A stretch of DNA of 64,000 nt from Ampelomyces quisqualis. Lineage: Eukaryota; Ascomycota; Dothideomycetes; Pleosporales; Phaeosphaeriaceae. The DNA lies in assembly GCA_018398575.1 (NCBI GenBank), contig JAGTXZ010000003.1, positions 2,790,001-2,854,000 on the forward strand, read 5' to 3'. Each line of letters starts with the position of its first letter. The stretch's first letter is position 1. The translations under genes and the position numbers were made by a program. The notes beneath the pieces were generated by a model, which was not told where the DNA came from, ran no database searches, and saw only the letters and a list, made by a program, of their open reading frames with translations. Below are positions 32,714 through 45,493 of the stretch, piece by piece.

Positions 32714-33906
32714 CTAGGTAGGGAAGATACCCGAAAAGGGAAGATCCCACGCCATACACGAAACTATCATGGCTCCTACACTGACCAATCCTGCCATGAG
32801 GATGTTCACAGTATTGTTGTCCAGGATATCACTTCCAACTTCAATCTTGCGACTCTCATGCTGACCATCTGCAACCGCATTACCACTTGCCCCGGCTTTC
32901 TGCATGGTTCGTGTAGCTTGGATCGACTCTGCAACGTGAGCTCCTGTGGTCTTCGCAATGCCTGCTTTTCCTTCCTGGTGACTAGAGATATCACTCCGTA
33001 GCTCTGCTGTCTTCTTGTAGTTCAGCGGATGGCTGTGAATGAGCACTTTCCGACCGCCCTCGCCTTCGACAACCCTTCCTGAATGAACGTCAACTACGCT
33101 GGCTTGGAAAAGTGCACCGAGGAGCGAGTCCAGCAATGTGCCGCTGAAGCCGGCTACAGTTATAGCCAGAGTATATGAAATTTTGTCCGCGACCGCCCAG
33201 TCTCTGCAGAATGGCACAATGAGTGTCGAGGTCGCTGCGATGATGAAGGATCCAACCAAGCCGGCACCGAGGCCAGTCGCTGTCACCCCACCATTCGTGC
33301 CAGGGGGCACTACGCGCCACGGAGCCGTTATAAGTCGAGGTTTGGAGTTGGAAAGAATGCCTAGCTCCGAGGAGAAGGTGTCGGCTGCTACAGCCGCATA
33401 GTTGCTGTAGATAGAAGGTCAGCAAATGCCCCATTCCATTGAGAGCGTCACATACGCAACAATGCCAACGACCAACACATCGCTACGATGCTCCCAACAA
33501 AGATCACTGCTGTAATCATATCGTCCTGACTGCTTAAGATGCCAGTAATGCAGTAGTATAAGTACTGATGCGACACCAGAATTTGCGATGACTTGGACGT
33601 GGTTGCGCGATCCCTCTCCGCCAGATGCACCGTTGGCGGATTGCGTCAATTTCGCCTTCATGTCATGTTTCACCTTCATTCTTGTTAATGCTATTTTTTT
33701 AGTCTCATGGGAGAGCACACCTTAGTGACAGTACTACCAGCTAGGAAGAATACTGCCAGCAATGCGAAGAAAACGCTCCATGGATGTATAGCGTGAACAA
33801 TAGCTGTCACGAAAGCAGTGAGAATACCGACTGGTGTGAGAGACTTGTGCGACCAAGCTCGATATACAAGAGCTGTTATAGCCGGTACTGCAATCAATGG
33901 CTTCAT
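32714..33906 (-). CDS. TMEM19/PGR (DUF92) family membrane protein
   Basis: Exons 33721-33906, 33456-33673 and 32714-33404 (introns of 47 and 51 bp) give 364 residues. Hydrophobic helices dominate. The family block is restored across the second splice: IVANYAAVAADTFSSELGIL, then WRVVPPGTNGGVT and GLVGSFIIA. The C-terminal DNNTVNILMAGLVSVGAM is also typical. The DUF92 family includes plant PGR and vitamin E pathway phytyl-phosphate kinase; most members are unassigned. A hydrophilic loop of about 90 residues, before the last helix, is a fungal feature. The first intron uses an AAG acceptor, which is acceptable. Reading frame and splice phases are consistent throughout. Confidence 0.88.
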
Positions 33907-34168
33907 GATGTGGTTGTGAGGCTGCAGCGCGACATGTTGGAAGCTGTCGTGAGCTTAACAGCTATCTAGCGGCCGCGGTGGTGGCGGGGGCCTGAAAAAT
34001 GACGTCAGCCTGCCTGTACGACCTGTTAACCCCAACTCAGTGGCACAGTGAGTACATACTGCCTAATAGTGATTGAGAACGATTGTATGTGTTAGTAGTG
34101 CTGTGCTTTCGAGTATGCTCTCTGGTTAAAACTACATACTCTCAGCTGTCTGTGAACGATCCCAGCAT

Positions 34169-36475
34169 TTAATTTTCACCCAACACTTTCTCTTCAGCTA
34201 TTGCGCGCAGATCATTTACATACCACAGTAGATTCCACAGCGCTTGGATATCTTCATTGTAAGCCTGAAATTGTGTACCTAAGTCTCCAACGAAACCGGC
34301 AAAGCGGTCCTGCATATAGTCATACGCTGTCATCCGAAAGCAGTCGTGTAGGCTCGGGTCCACACCCTCGATGCCTGTGACCATGAGCATTTCAAACCCC
34401 TCTGACAAGGCTTGTCTCGCCGCTACATGGAGCGCCATGAATCCGTTGTTCTTGCTCCCAGTCTAATCTAGGATGCAAGACAAGAAGTTGCTTAGAGACT
34501 GGGGTCTGTTCTTTTCGATGGGACATGCCATGGCGTTTCCCCGTAAGAATTTTCCACGTTCATCGCGGTACAAGTCTGCTCCGAGCCCGTGGGAGGCAAT
34601 GCTGAAGAATGCATCATCATGTCCAAGCCCTCAAGACTACTGACTGCCAACGCATGAAACACAGTGTTCCCCACACGATCTTTAGACCTGAGGTCAGCGC
34701 CATATTCAAGAAGAGTTTTCGCTGCGTCGAGATTGTGACACCATATTGCTGCCCAGTACAACGGTGATCGTCCGTGTTCGTCAAGAGTATCACGAAGTTC
34801 GCCATACAGCTGCAGTTCTGGTTCAATGTCACGGGGAAGTAAGCCGAGAACAATTCGATAGATCGTAGTAAACTCTGCTCCCGGGAGAAGGTCTTCGAAA
34901 TCGAAGATTCTTGCTTGAGCGCCATGTACTCCTGATATGGCGACTGGGACTGCAGTATCGTATGCCGTTCTATACGTTCTATTAGCGATCATGTCTTCTC
35001 ACGTGTATTGTGATTATTAGAGTGCTTACAGTTGATAGAAATTCGTTTGCGCAGGGTTTGCGCCCTGATCCAGCAGATATCGTGCGACTTCGAACTTGCG
35101 ATACGCAAAAGCAATCGTTGTAAAGTGTCAGCTCCGATAAGGCGCTGTGCTTGCTTCGTGAACTTTGACTCATATACAGAGCGTTCTGTCCACTGGCGGT
35201 ATCCATATCATGTATGGTGGCCTCTCTGGACTCCATATCGAACGCAACCTCGGAAGGTCTCCGTCTTTAGCTAGCTCGAAAGCTCTTGAGGGTTGGAATC
35301 TTGCCAACTTCAAGCAAAGCTCTGGTCCTGGAAGTAGACTGGAGTTGAAATAAGCCAATATCACTCTTCTGGAAAGCCAGGAAGGTAAGTAGCATTGCAC
35401 CGATATCTTTATTTGTGCCTTGCGTCTGCAATCGCTCACTGTGCAGCTGTGGCGCAATCTGAAAGCATTTGAGCAGTACATTGAAATCGATCCCGTCAAG
35501 CCTTGCAGTATGCACTAGTCTGGGTGAGTGAAATTTCCAGCGTCTATGGCATGCCCAAATGCAGTTACTTCTACACCTTTAGGGGCCGTAGAGTAGTCTC
35601 CCAGGTTAAGATTGAACCAGTGTTTGCTGCAGAACGGATCAGATATGGAGTTTCCATGAAGGATCTCCTCCTATTTTGGGCTTAGGGCCTTGGCAAGTGC
35701 CTGCCTGTAGATAGCTTGAGCCGCCTCACTCATGAGACTCTCAACTCTAACTAAATACAATCACGATACAACACGCTTTTGCTGTCTTTTGGGCCTCGGC
35801 CGTAGCAGTGCTTACCATTTATACCTTGGCCGAAACGTGTTAGTACTGGCTTCCTGGGAACAAGAGAGCCAGTCGGCGCGCTGAGGAGATTCGTTTCGCG
35901 TTCTGACGCCGTCTGCGTATGTTGGTATTGACGTAATAAGTCGGAAACTCTAGCAACAGACGCTCCTGACTAGCCAACGCTGATGTAATTGGTACGGGCC
36001 AAAATAATATTGTCTTTTTGGATAGCTTTATATACCGTGCTGTAGGTCTCAGTCAGCTTGTGCCTGATATTAATCGAATATGCAATGATATGCCTCAAAC
36101 GTCACAAGAAGTTGTTACAGGAGCCACTTACATGCTTGAAGCAAGGAGCAAAAAAACCCTGCTGTTCCGCAATTCCGTCAAATTTGCAACGATGTATCTG
36201 ATCTTCGTTGCATGTCAGACTCAGGATAGTCTTCAAACTCGGTCTGGGTAGGCCAGATCGGCAACGTCGTAACTGATGTAGGTGTCAGGCTCCAGTAACC
36301 TCTCCCTGGCACGCTGTACCAAGTCAAGCAAGATCGTAGATTGCTCTTGCGCCACAGACTTGAATTCGCCCTCCGCATTTTTGAGACGTTTCAAAAGCTT
36401 CACGGTCAGTTTCCCTGATTCAGTCGCTACACCAGCCAGGGCTATGATGCTTGCGCCCTACTGATCTGCAACGGA
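34169..36475 (-). pseudogene. decayed STAND-N/ankyrin-repeat gene
   Basis: On the minus strand, homology-like segments appear in order but in different frames. The N-terminal domain of fungal STAND/NACHT proteins starts near 36460 (GASIIALAGVATESGKLTVK) without a start codon. A linker region follows (about 35515-35280: LKCFQIAPQLHSERL). The ankyrin part begins near 35235 (MDTASGQNALY) and includes FEVARYLLDQGANPAQ, HGRSPLYWAAIW and LLEYGADLRSKDRVGNTVFHALA; a last block, MALHVAARQ, ends at 34169. Some breaks may be introns: one at 34985-35032 has a GTAAGC donor. Others, near 35220 and 35130-35180, are frame changes inside repeat units. I interpret it as a pseudogene of an NLR-like protein; the exact exon structure is not recoverable by eye. 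Confidence 0.55.
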
Positions 36476-37173
36476 TCACGCACCTACCAGATGTATAGGT
36501 AGGTCCCGTAGCCGTTCACATCTGACAGGGCGCTTGGCGGAACTTCTTCTAGGGACTGCTCAGAGATGATCGGGACATTTCAGGCCTAAATACAGCCCAC
36601 CTGGCCCCTGATATCGACAATTTCGCAAAGGGGAAGTCCTAGCAATTCGTGGCCGGCGAGATGGCTTCCCCAACGTGATCGCTATAGGCTTTGCGTAAGA
36701 CGTAGAAGACGACACAGAGGAATAATGATCATTCGACGGTAAACTTAATACGCGTGGCATGATTTGGCGTCTAGCCTGGCACGTGCCTGGAAATGTACCA
36801 GGTCGCCTGAAGTGGGCTACGGACGCTAAGTTGCGATTGGCCCGCACAGCTGACTCGAATAGGCATGGTCGCGAAGTGCTCAGCCTTCGGCGTTTTGCTG
36901 TGGCACTGACGATGAGACAGTATGCATTCAGCCCAAAGGAAGAGACAGATGGATGGCATTGGTTCAAACGACAACATGTCACTTCGTAGAGTTCCACTAG
37001 GCTTCTCAAAGCCACATTGCTGCTCCTTACCCTGCCGTCTCATTCGGGATAGCATTGCGCATCTAGCAACAGAGAGCAAATATAGACCTTCGAGGGCCTG
37101 CACATTGAAGTAGAATCACGTCCATACGTATCCAAATCTCTATCAGGGTCTTTGTCTTCTGTCGGTTTATGAT
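36476..37173. other. intergenic, no gene
   Basis: About 700 bp between two damaged genes. The minus-strand frame at 36560-37015 has no recognisable features. Confidence 0.5.
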
Positions 37174-39319
37174 ATGGCCTTCCTTCTTATCAGATTCACA
37201 CGTCGGAAATATGCGGAAAGCAAAGCAAAGAAAGTGACTTCCACCAATGAAGAATCGCACCTTGTGCCAGAAGCTGCTCCAGGCGAAAACAAGTGCGATA
37301 TTATGGACAAAACCCAACGTGGGAATAACATCAGGCACCAACAGGACGCTTCCGGCGGCCACTTCAACATACTTACGGCGGAGGAAGCGGTACGACAAAA
37401 GGATGAGATTCGCAAGAGAAACATACACCAATGGAAGTTGATGCTTGGACTGGCGCTGCCTAATTTCCTTGCCTCTGTCGATGTAACAATTGTCGCTCCT
37501 GCGATCCCACTCAAATTCTCGCACTTCAGTATGTTACTGAATGCCACGCTATCATACGTACTTATACTGACCGACCCTTCCAGACCATCTCACGGGTACT
37601 TTCAACTGGATTGTTGCCGCATATACGTTGACCTTCACTACCTGCGTCCCAGCTTCCGGAAAACTTGCTGACATATACGGTCGCCATTTTGCGCTACAAT
37701 TCGAAATGTTTTGGATCACCGTTGGTAGTGTCTTGTGCGCTGCCGCTCAGTCATGGGGCATGCTACTACTCGGAAGAGCACTACAGGGCTTGGGGGCTGC
37801 TGGCATCAAGAGCTTGAGTCGTATAATACTCTCTGATGGTGCGACGCTCGCAGAGAATGCGAGGAGCAACTCCATTCTCTCCCTGATTGCTGGTGTCAGG
37901 TAAGCACAGCTCTACACCTCCCTGACAAGGGAACGATTGCTAATCGATATACTCAGTTATGCAATTGGTCCAGTTATCGGAGGCTATCTGGCCGACTCAG
38001 GCTGGCGATACATCTTCGTCGTACCCATTGGCGTTGCTGTTCTTGCTATGCTCTTCATCTTCCTAGTCATGCGCAAAGAGCCCGTACAAGGCCGCGCAAC
38101 CGCCACAGCACGCGAGTCGCCACGTTTGGGATACATCACTGGCCTTCGCATCATGTACTGGCCAGGCATGATCACATTCATCCTCTGCGTGGGCCTGATC
38201 ATCCTCGCTATCCAATGGGGCGGAACGTCCTTTGCCTGGAATTCCCCGGCCATCATCGCACCATTGGTGGTCGGCGGTATTCTAAGCATCGCGTTCTTCG
38301 TATACGAATACCTTCTCGGACCAGGCCGCCTTGTAGCTCGCCTCTTTCCCAACCAGGTCCCCATGATCCCATCAACACTTTTCCGCAAGAAAGATACATC
38401 ACTTCTGATGATCATCAACTTCAGCGCCGGCATTTCCCTCATCTCAGCATTCTACTTCATCTCCTACTACTGGCAACTCGCAGAGAGCTACTCCCCATCT
38501 CGAGCAGGCGTTCAGCTCTTCTAGTACACGCCCGGTCTTGGTGTTGGCGTCTACACTGCATTTTCTTTGTGTAACCGATGGCCCCGCCAGACATTCTCGC
38601 CTCTACTCTGGGGCTCTATCATTGAAGGCCTCGGTCTCGCACTCCTCACATATTCAGTTTCTATCCGCCACCAAACTATGGTCAAAGCTTTTCTCGCAGT
38701 CGCAGGTACGGGGACAGGACTGCGCTTCATGCCTGTTGTCCTTCACGCAGCGGGGATCTGGAGTACCGAGATACCCAGCATACAAAGCCTACTCAGCTTC
38801 ATGTTATCTCTTGGCGAAACAATTGGTATCTCAATGATGGGCGCTGTATTTTCGAACGAACTTCGCACAAGAATCGGAAGCATCGCTCGAGTATCGCCAC
38901 GTCTGGGTCTCTCATCTTCTGCTCCGCCGAGCTTGGATCTACTCAACAGTCTACCAGCAAACGTCAAGACAGATGTGCAAAATGCGGCTGCAAAGGCGGT
39001 AATGTGGGCACTCATCTCAGTCCTGCCATTCGTTGGATTGTCAATCATTGCATCGGCGTTGTTGGGGAACGTATGGATTGGCAAGCCTGCAGTCAAAGCC
39101 AAAGACGACAAGCCTGGACGCCAAGAGGAAAATGGCAAAGTCATGTATAGCGTATATGTGGCCGCTCTTTTTGCTCGTGGAATCGCCGCGCAGAAGCAGG
39201 ACCTCGATGTCAATTTGGGTCATGAGAGTGAGGATAAGCGTGCAAAGGTAATGGATGTCGAGGCAGATGGCTGGCCAGGTGTATTACGACCTGAGTTGGT
39301 ACATGCAGGCTGGAGATAG
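37174..39319 (+). pseudogene. MFS transporter interrupted by a single in-frame TAG
   Basis: Exons 37174-37528, 37584-37899 and 37957-39319 (introns of 55 and 57 bp) join in one frame of 678 codons. The N-terminus is a cytosolic tail of about 90 residues. Helix 1 has LPNFLASVDVTIVAPAIP; then come TFNWIVAAYTLTFTTCVPASGKLADIYGRH (motif A), LLGRALQGLGAAG and IGGYLADSGWRYIF. Codon 413, at 38522-38524, is TAG between VQLF and YTPGLGVGVYTA, in a helix that relatives continue without break. Everything downstream to 39319 stays in frame with sound transporter sequence. So the gene lost function recently, or readthrough occurs, or a base is miscalled. Without the stop it would be an exporter of the DHA2/TRI12 kind. 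Confidence 0.75.
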
Positions 39320-42300
39320 GTTTCTGGCCGTTGTGGGAGATAGAACATGTTCCTTAGATATCTACACGTTAGTTCGTAGCGCATCATCAAGTTGTATCAC
39401 GTACTTCATTGCTGTCAAAAACATCAGATAGATAAATTTCTCACCTCCGAGCTAGGAATAGCATTATCGCGTGAATGCCTCATGCATGTCACCACACTCG
39501 CATTGAAAACTCTACTTCATCATCGCGACGCTTTCAGTGCTTCATTCTATCTCAGCCCCTACTAACTTACGTGGGATATGCACCAGTTCAAAATTCATTG
39601 ATGCCTGCAGTTAGTAGATTCTATGAGTCGCAGCGCCATGGTTCGAAGCTCGGTTAAAATGCTCTAAAGACCTTGACCCCCGTCTCACCCTCCAGGCTGT
39701 CTATCTTCGCCATAATTGATCACAAGCGACACGATGAATCTATAGTTTCGAAGCGCTGCCTGAGATTGAGAGTCGCTGACCATGAAGCCATCCCGAAATC
39801 CTACCGTGAGCAAAGCTCTCCATACGTCTATCCAGGCTCGCTGATCCACGTACTCCTCGCATTCCCAAGGCCGCATAACTTGCAAACCTGCGAAGATGGC
39901 AGCCTCGACAGATCAACAGCGCGAAAACTATTAGGATTTTGCATTGGTGAAAGAAGTTCGCGTTGGTCGTTCAGCACCGACGACTCGGCAGCACGGGGAG
40001 TAGTACGTACTACGACGAGGTCCTGTTACGGCTTACTGCTTAAGTGATTAGTAGGTAGTAGAAGATAAATAGGCAGGCCCTTTAACCGCAGTGGTGACGA
40101 TTTGGGAGCCGTAATTACAGCTATACAATCGAAAATTGGAGGCAAGCAGCAAAGCCACTGAGAGGTATGTTCTAGTCTAAAACTGTTAGTTATTGCTCCT
40201 ATGTTGTGACACGGCTCAACTAGCCCATGCCCAGGAGGCCGGGAGGTAGCTAAGTGTGAACACATTAGGTATATAGCAGCAGCTGTACGGAGTACGCACT
40301 AACCTTACAGAAAAAGCTTAAAATCTTTGGGAGCAATTTACTCCATGGCAGCCTAGGCTGATTAGATGATTTCTACGATTCGTAGTTAGCCCATGCAACA
40401 GTACTACGGCTACGCTTCGTACCTCTACCTTGAATCGTCACCACTGTAAGTAATTCACTCCAAGGTGGGCCGTAGCATAGGATTTGGCCAAAAGTAGCTA
40501 CACTACCGCCCACTCCCCGCGCTGCACGAGATGTACTCTGCAAGAAAACCGTCCACAACATGAGCACTGCAGCTCAGACGCTCAACCGCGAAGCAAGCTG
40601 CTTTGTTTAAGAAGGAGCGGATTAGGCAAAGCATTGCACCACGCAACAAAACAGGCGAAGAAGCTAGGTGTTCATAATGAGGCTCGGATTCTGACCGTGT
40701 CGCAGTCGTTTGCTGCCAGCCTGGAATTCCCTCTTCAGCAGATCTCCGCATTCTACAGGCGCTCCCTGAGTAGCAAGAACGTAAAGCCGGCGCAGGCAAT
40801 CAATCGTGAGCATCTTCTTCACTCGGATATGGTCGCACAACATGAATCCTAGGCAGTAGAGTGACCATCTTGGCCATCACCCGCCCTCCAAATCCGTCTA
40901 GATCCTCAACGTCTGTCCCATATTGTCGCACAGAATACAATTTGCTTCAAAAGTTTGGGGCAAAGCCTTGCGCAAATCCTGTAGGCGAGGGTCACGAGTA
41001 CGGAGCGTTATTGTTTGACATGTGTCTGCCAAAGAAGGTAGTCTCAAATGAATGTGCGTACAAGCACACATACGAGATGAAGAGCCCTATAAGAAGTCGA
41101 GTTCCGTCCAATTGGGATGTATGAGCAATACCTGACGGGAAGAGAGCGCTACCACCAGACGAGCTGGGTCTTAACACCTTCGAGGCTGTATTCTTGGTAA
41201 ACCCAGGACTCAGTCTCAATCCGTTTCATGTTGATAGACACCCGCTCCAGGATATCCACGACTTAAAGATAGCTTGTTGAAAGTAAATTGAACGAGCGAC
41301 AAAATAAAGTAACGTTAAGTTCGGCTCGCCCCAATCGAAGAGGGGATACATCCGTGAGACGTGGGAACCCGCACCCGCGAAAACATCGAGGACACAAATT
41401 TGCCGGTAAGGAACAATATGGTGGACGAGCAGCACGTAAGTTTAGGGCGCGAAGCCCGGGGTATCGCGGTCGGGGCTAAGGCATGGTCCCCGCAAGCTCT
41501 TCTGAATTCGAATGCAGGCGGAGTCTTCAGGTTGACCAGACTACTGTCTGCTGGATCCTCTTTCGAGCTCAGCTTACGTAGGGTCCGTGGCGTCTCTTGA
41601 CAGTCGTCCATCTCTTGAGCTCATTCGCGCAAGATATGGACAGGGACGAGCTGCGCCTGAGTCTAAATCAAAATGGTCAGATCGCTTACCGTGTCCTTCC
41701 TGGGAAGCTACAACGGCTTGCTGACCATAAGGCAGGAAATCTGAACCGCGCAAAGGGACATCATTAGGGGAGAATCTGCTGATGGAACCTGACTCAACAA
41801 GTGGCCGGAAGTACCGAGCCACGAGAGAAGTGGAGAGCACATGGCGTCCATCTCATCTCTGGTCACATCAAAGGGTGATGAGGTAAAGATCATTGGACGC
41901 AACTTGAGTGACGAAAGATGTAGAAGATCCGGGGGTTGAGGGTCGTGCTCGATATGATTCGTCAGCCTAAGCGGGCCTGCCCGAGGTTTGAAATTCACAA
42001 CCCTCAAAAGGGACGCCCACGCGACAATCGCGAGGCGGTGGGCAATGACTGCCGTGGTGTTGGATCAAAGGCTCGTCTGGCTTAGTCTCGAGACCGACTG
42101 TTTCTCGTGGCCTTCAATGCGCGCTGAGCTGTGGGCGGCTGCGCCTTAGAGGCACACGCCCATCCCGGCCATCTGCGTTGATTGGAAGGAGGCGCATTAG
42201 CATCAAGACCTCTCAGGATCCATACAAGAGCTTCATAGGAAGGTTGTACCTTGCCCTCGAATTCAAGCGACCCACTCTGCTTCAAGCATATTAGCTCCGG

Positions 42301-42665
42301 CTATCTAAGTGTCTTTTCAGCTGCAAATCACGTTGCGTCAATCCGGTGGTCGACGGGACCCCTGGCGTGGAAGCGGATTCTGAGCCAGTTGCCGCAGCGG
42401 CGCGCTTTTAGCTGATGTCTAGTGTTGTATTCGTACTTCCTAGAGGCTCGCATATTTGTGTCTCCTCAGCGAGACGGGTCCAGCCATGGTCGCCGCCACT
42501 GGGTACAGGCACAGTGGAGTACAACTTGCGTCCCGGTTGCGATATTATATTTGACCTGCCAATTCCATGCTTCTGGGTGCTGATGACGGTCTCTTCATCG
42601 CTCGCTCAACACCACCATCACTTGAAGTACGCCCTTGCTACTTCGAGAGCACATCCATCGTCAAT
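39320..42665. other. gene-poor 3.3 kb, possible transposon relic at 40500-40700
   Basis: No intact gene. Between about 40500 and 40700 on the plus strand, short conserved-looking pieces occur in shifting frames (TPRAARDVLCKKTVHNMSTA, then ALHHATKQAKKL). They recall C-terminal tails of fungal DDE transposases, but I cannot confirm this. The block 39980-40270 is rich in TA dinucleotides, compatible with old repeat DNA. Minus-strand frames at 41310-42285 lack motifs. No terminal inverted repeats were found by eye. Confidence 0.35.
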
Positions 42666-44098
42666 ATGCGGTCACCACCTCCCGAGGTAATGGCAACCTG
42701 GCCACGGCCCAATTACGTCGACCCAGTCACTCGCGGTGATACTCTGATGATCGTCGAATTGACGTTGCTACCAATCGCAATGATCGTGGTTTTTCTACGA
42801 ATGTGGGTGCGCATTGCATGGTTGAAAAAGTCATGGTGGGATGACTATCTCATGCTTCTTGCGATGGTATGTGGATAGACTTTTCGGAATGGCCGACAAA
42901 GTGGCAGTGCTAACACCAGCCAGGTTTTCAGTATAGGTACCACAGTGCTTGTCATACTAGCCTCTCGACTCTACGGCTGGGATCGTCATGTCTGGGATGT
43001 CAAGGTTCCGACTCTGGTATCAGGACGAAAAGTAAGCCTGTGCAACTTGTGCCACCTGAAGCTGAAATTAACGATGTCTAGGCATCCTTGGCTGGCCAAA
43101 CGCTCTTCGTTCTCGCCTCCAGCACTATCAAGATTTCGATTCTCGTGTCGTATTTTCGGATAGCACCAGCGAAGTCACTGTTCCGCAAGCTGGTCTGGGG
43201 AGTCTTTGCGCTCGTATTTGCCGCTTTCGTTGTCTTTCTGGTTGCGTTGTGGGTTCAGTGCATGTAAGGGAGACCGCTTATGACTATCACCGCCGATGCT
43301 GACTGTTTCAGACCAATATCCAGCTACTGGATGCTGAATTCCGACCATCGCGACTGTATCCCCGAGGGACCTCCTTTAGTAGTGCAGTCGACGCTAAATG
43401 TTGCCACGGATTTCATGATCTATGCCTTACCAATTCCGACGCTCTTTTCGCTCTCGCTGCCATGGAGCCAACGTATCGGTCTGGTCGTCCTTTTCTCCGT
43501 TGGGGGTCTCGTCATGGTCGCTGGCTCGTTCCGTGCCTACTACGTTCATTATACTTTGATGAAGACCTATGACGCCACATGGTATGGTGTGAGTAGCGCC
43601 CTACCCCTCCCTCTTCTCTTACAATAACATTAACATACCTCTCGCAGTATCAGATTTGGCTGTGGACAAGTGTAAGTTGGTTTTCGAGCTCCCTCGGGCT
43701 GTGTCCGGCTCCCAGGCTTTGTCTGGCTCTCTTAGACTCTCCCAGGCTCTCTAGATACTACAGCTAACATTGGGAAATAGGTAGAGACCAATGTGGGCGT
43801 TATCTGTGGATGCATTCCTGCTCTCAAGCCCCTGCTCTTCCCATCTCGCGCGAGGCAGCAAGGCTCCAAGTACGCCAACGGCTCGACCGCGAGCAAGCGT
43901 AGGGAGAAGATTACGCCAGTGATCGAACAGGTCGAAATGGATACACATAAACTGACAGATAACGATGAGTCTCGACCGGGAACATCAACACGAGCGCAGC
44001 ACCTGCAACATCCGCCGTCGCTACGGCCTATAAGCGGCGATACCGATCAGAGTCGATTTGATTTCGATATCGAGCAGCAAAAAGCTTATATGTACTGA
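42666..44098 (+). CDS. rhodopsin-domain (PTH11-like) integral membrane protein
   Basis: Six exons (42666-42866, 42924-43031, 43082-43263, 43312-43588, 43648-43671, 43781-44098) encode 369 residues. The fifth exon is only 24 nt and encodes YQIWLWTS. The protein has about seven hydrophobic helices. Typical fungal rhodopsin-domain segments are the WWDDYLMLLA loop after helix 2, WVQCIPISSYWM, DCIPEGPPLVVQSTLNVATD and the ALPIP motif. The C-terminal tail is hydrophilic and Ser/Thr-rich. No CFEM domain is present. The family includes PTH11-related receptors used in surface sensing, but most members have no known ligand. Met 42666 gives a normal N-terminus; an upstream Met at 42567 extends it by 33 residues. 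Confidence 0.88.
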
Positions 44099-45493
44099 TG
44101 TGATGGTACAGTGGCTTTTCATCTCTAGACTTTTTAATAAGCGTATGCATCGAGCGCACCTGTAGCCAGTAGATATATTCCCGGGTCACTCCTACTGAAC
44201 ATACGTCTTCAACATCTCTTTGCCTCTGATCGTTCTTGGAAATACCACAGATGGACCGGGTCCAAGACTATTGAATTGAGCGACTTTCCTTTGTCCGTGG
44301 TGGTTGGTAACGCCGCCGCTCACTTCTCATATAATCAAGCGAAATGTTTCAAGGTCGGTAGCTACTAATACCACGGCATTAACCCACCATTCCAATCTTT
44401 CGTCGAAAACGTCGTATTCAAGACGTTGTTAATGCGCGGGGATGATTTTATTTCTTCCGTTTCTTCCATGGATCTCTCGGTGCTTCGGTGGTATTCCGGG
44501 CCTCGGTAGATTTCCAAGGAGGTCAAGATCCATTCGAAATCCGCGTGTTGTCGAGCTTTTCAGCTCGTATACTTGTTTGCTCATCATAATGCCGTCTCCG
44601 TCGGGTCTGTGCTTGATGTCGTCATGCCTCTTTGTTTAACACTCCTTTCCTGACATTGCAATGCAAGGAGTCGCATTGAGTGTCCTTCAGGTCGCAATTT
44701 CGGTCTCTCCAGGCGCATTGCCACCGCGGCAGGAAGGTGAGTTGTTAGGTGCGCTGGATGGCCAGCGAGGCACGGCATGACGTCGAGCCGAGCATCAGAG
44801 CGGAGATGCACGAGTCGGTGGCCAACGTAGGACTCGGCCACAGAGCGTTGTCGATTCGAGAGTCAAGAGTGCTTCAGCTAGGCTCCGTCCCATCTAAGGG
44901 AGGCGGGCACGGAGTTTTGAAGCGTCCTGATTCCTGAACCAGCCAGCAGGTCCCAGCATCGCGGACCGGAAACGTCATGGGTCATGGCACTATTCCCGAA
45001 AGAATCCCAACTCGCTTCCATAAGACCAGGCTATCTACATATGTATGCTGCAGAGTGCAGACATGTGCATTGTGGTGCATGACTACTGGGGGTACCCTTC
45101 GTCTTTAGCGGGCTGGATGGCGGACGAAACACTTCTGCCATGGTCGTGAGGCAGCATGTGAATTGACCCAGGGTAGGAGGGTAATTGCAGCATTCATGCC
45201 GTACAAACGCAGCGAAACGTCACTTTTCTGGAGCACGAGCACCACATGCTCGCGTCCGCTCAGCGGCTCAGGCGAAGGGTTAGCTTCTGCTCGTTTGACC
45301 GTGTCGCGGTGCGAGCTGGCGTTGCCTGCCAGCGCAGACGCACAGCTTTCCTTGCGATCTTTCCCTGGACTAAGGAAGGAAGCACTAGCCGCGGCCCGCG
45401 ACCATTATTATTACTACTATCATCATCAAGCTCCTGCAGGTACACTTGCTTTCTCTCTACTCCCAATTGATCTCTCCTCAGCTAAACGTAAAC
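44099..45493. other. intergenic, no gene
   Basis: About 1.4 kb. ORFs are short and overlapping on both strands, with no domain. An ACT/ATC trinucleotide-rich patch (about 45400-45430) lies just before the next gene. Confidence 0.5.

Noticed and set aside
36560..37015. 151-codon minus-strand ORF
   Set aside because: No motif, no helix pattern, and it sits in a decayed interval.
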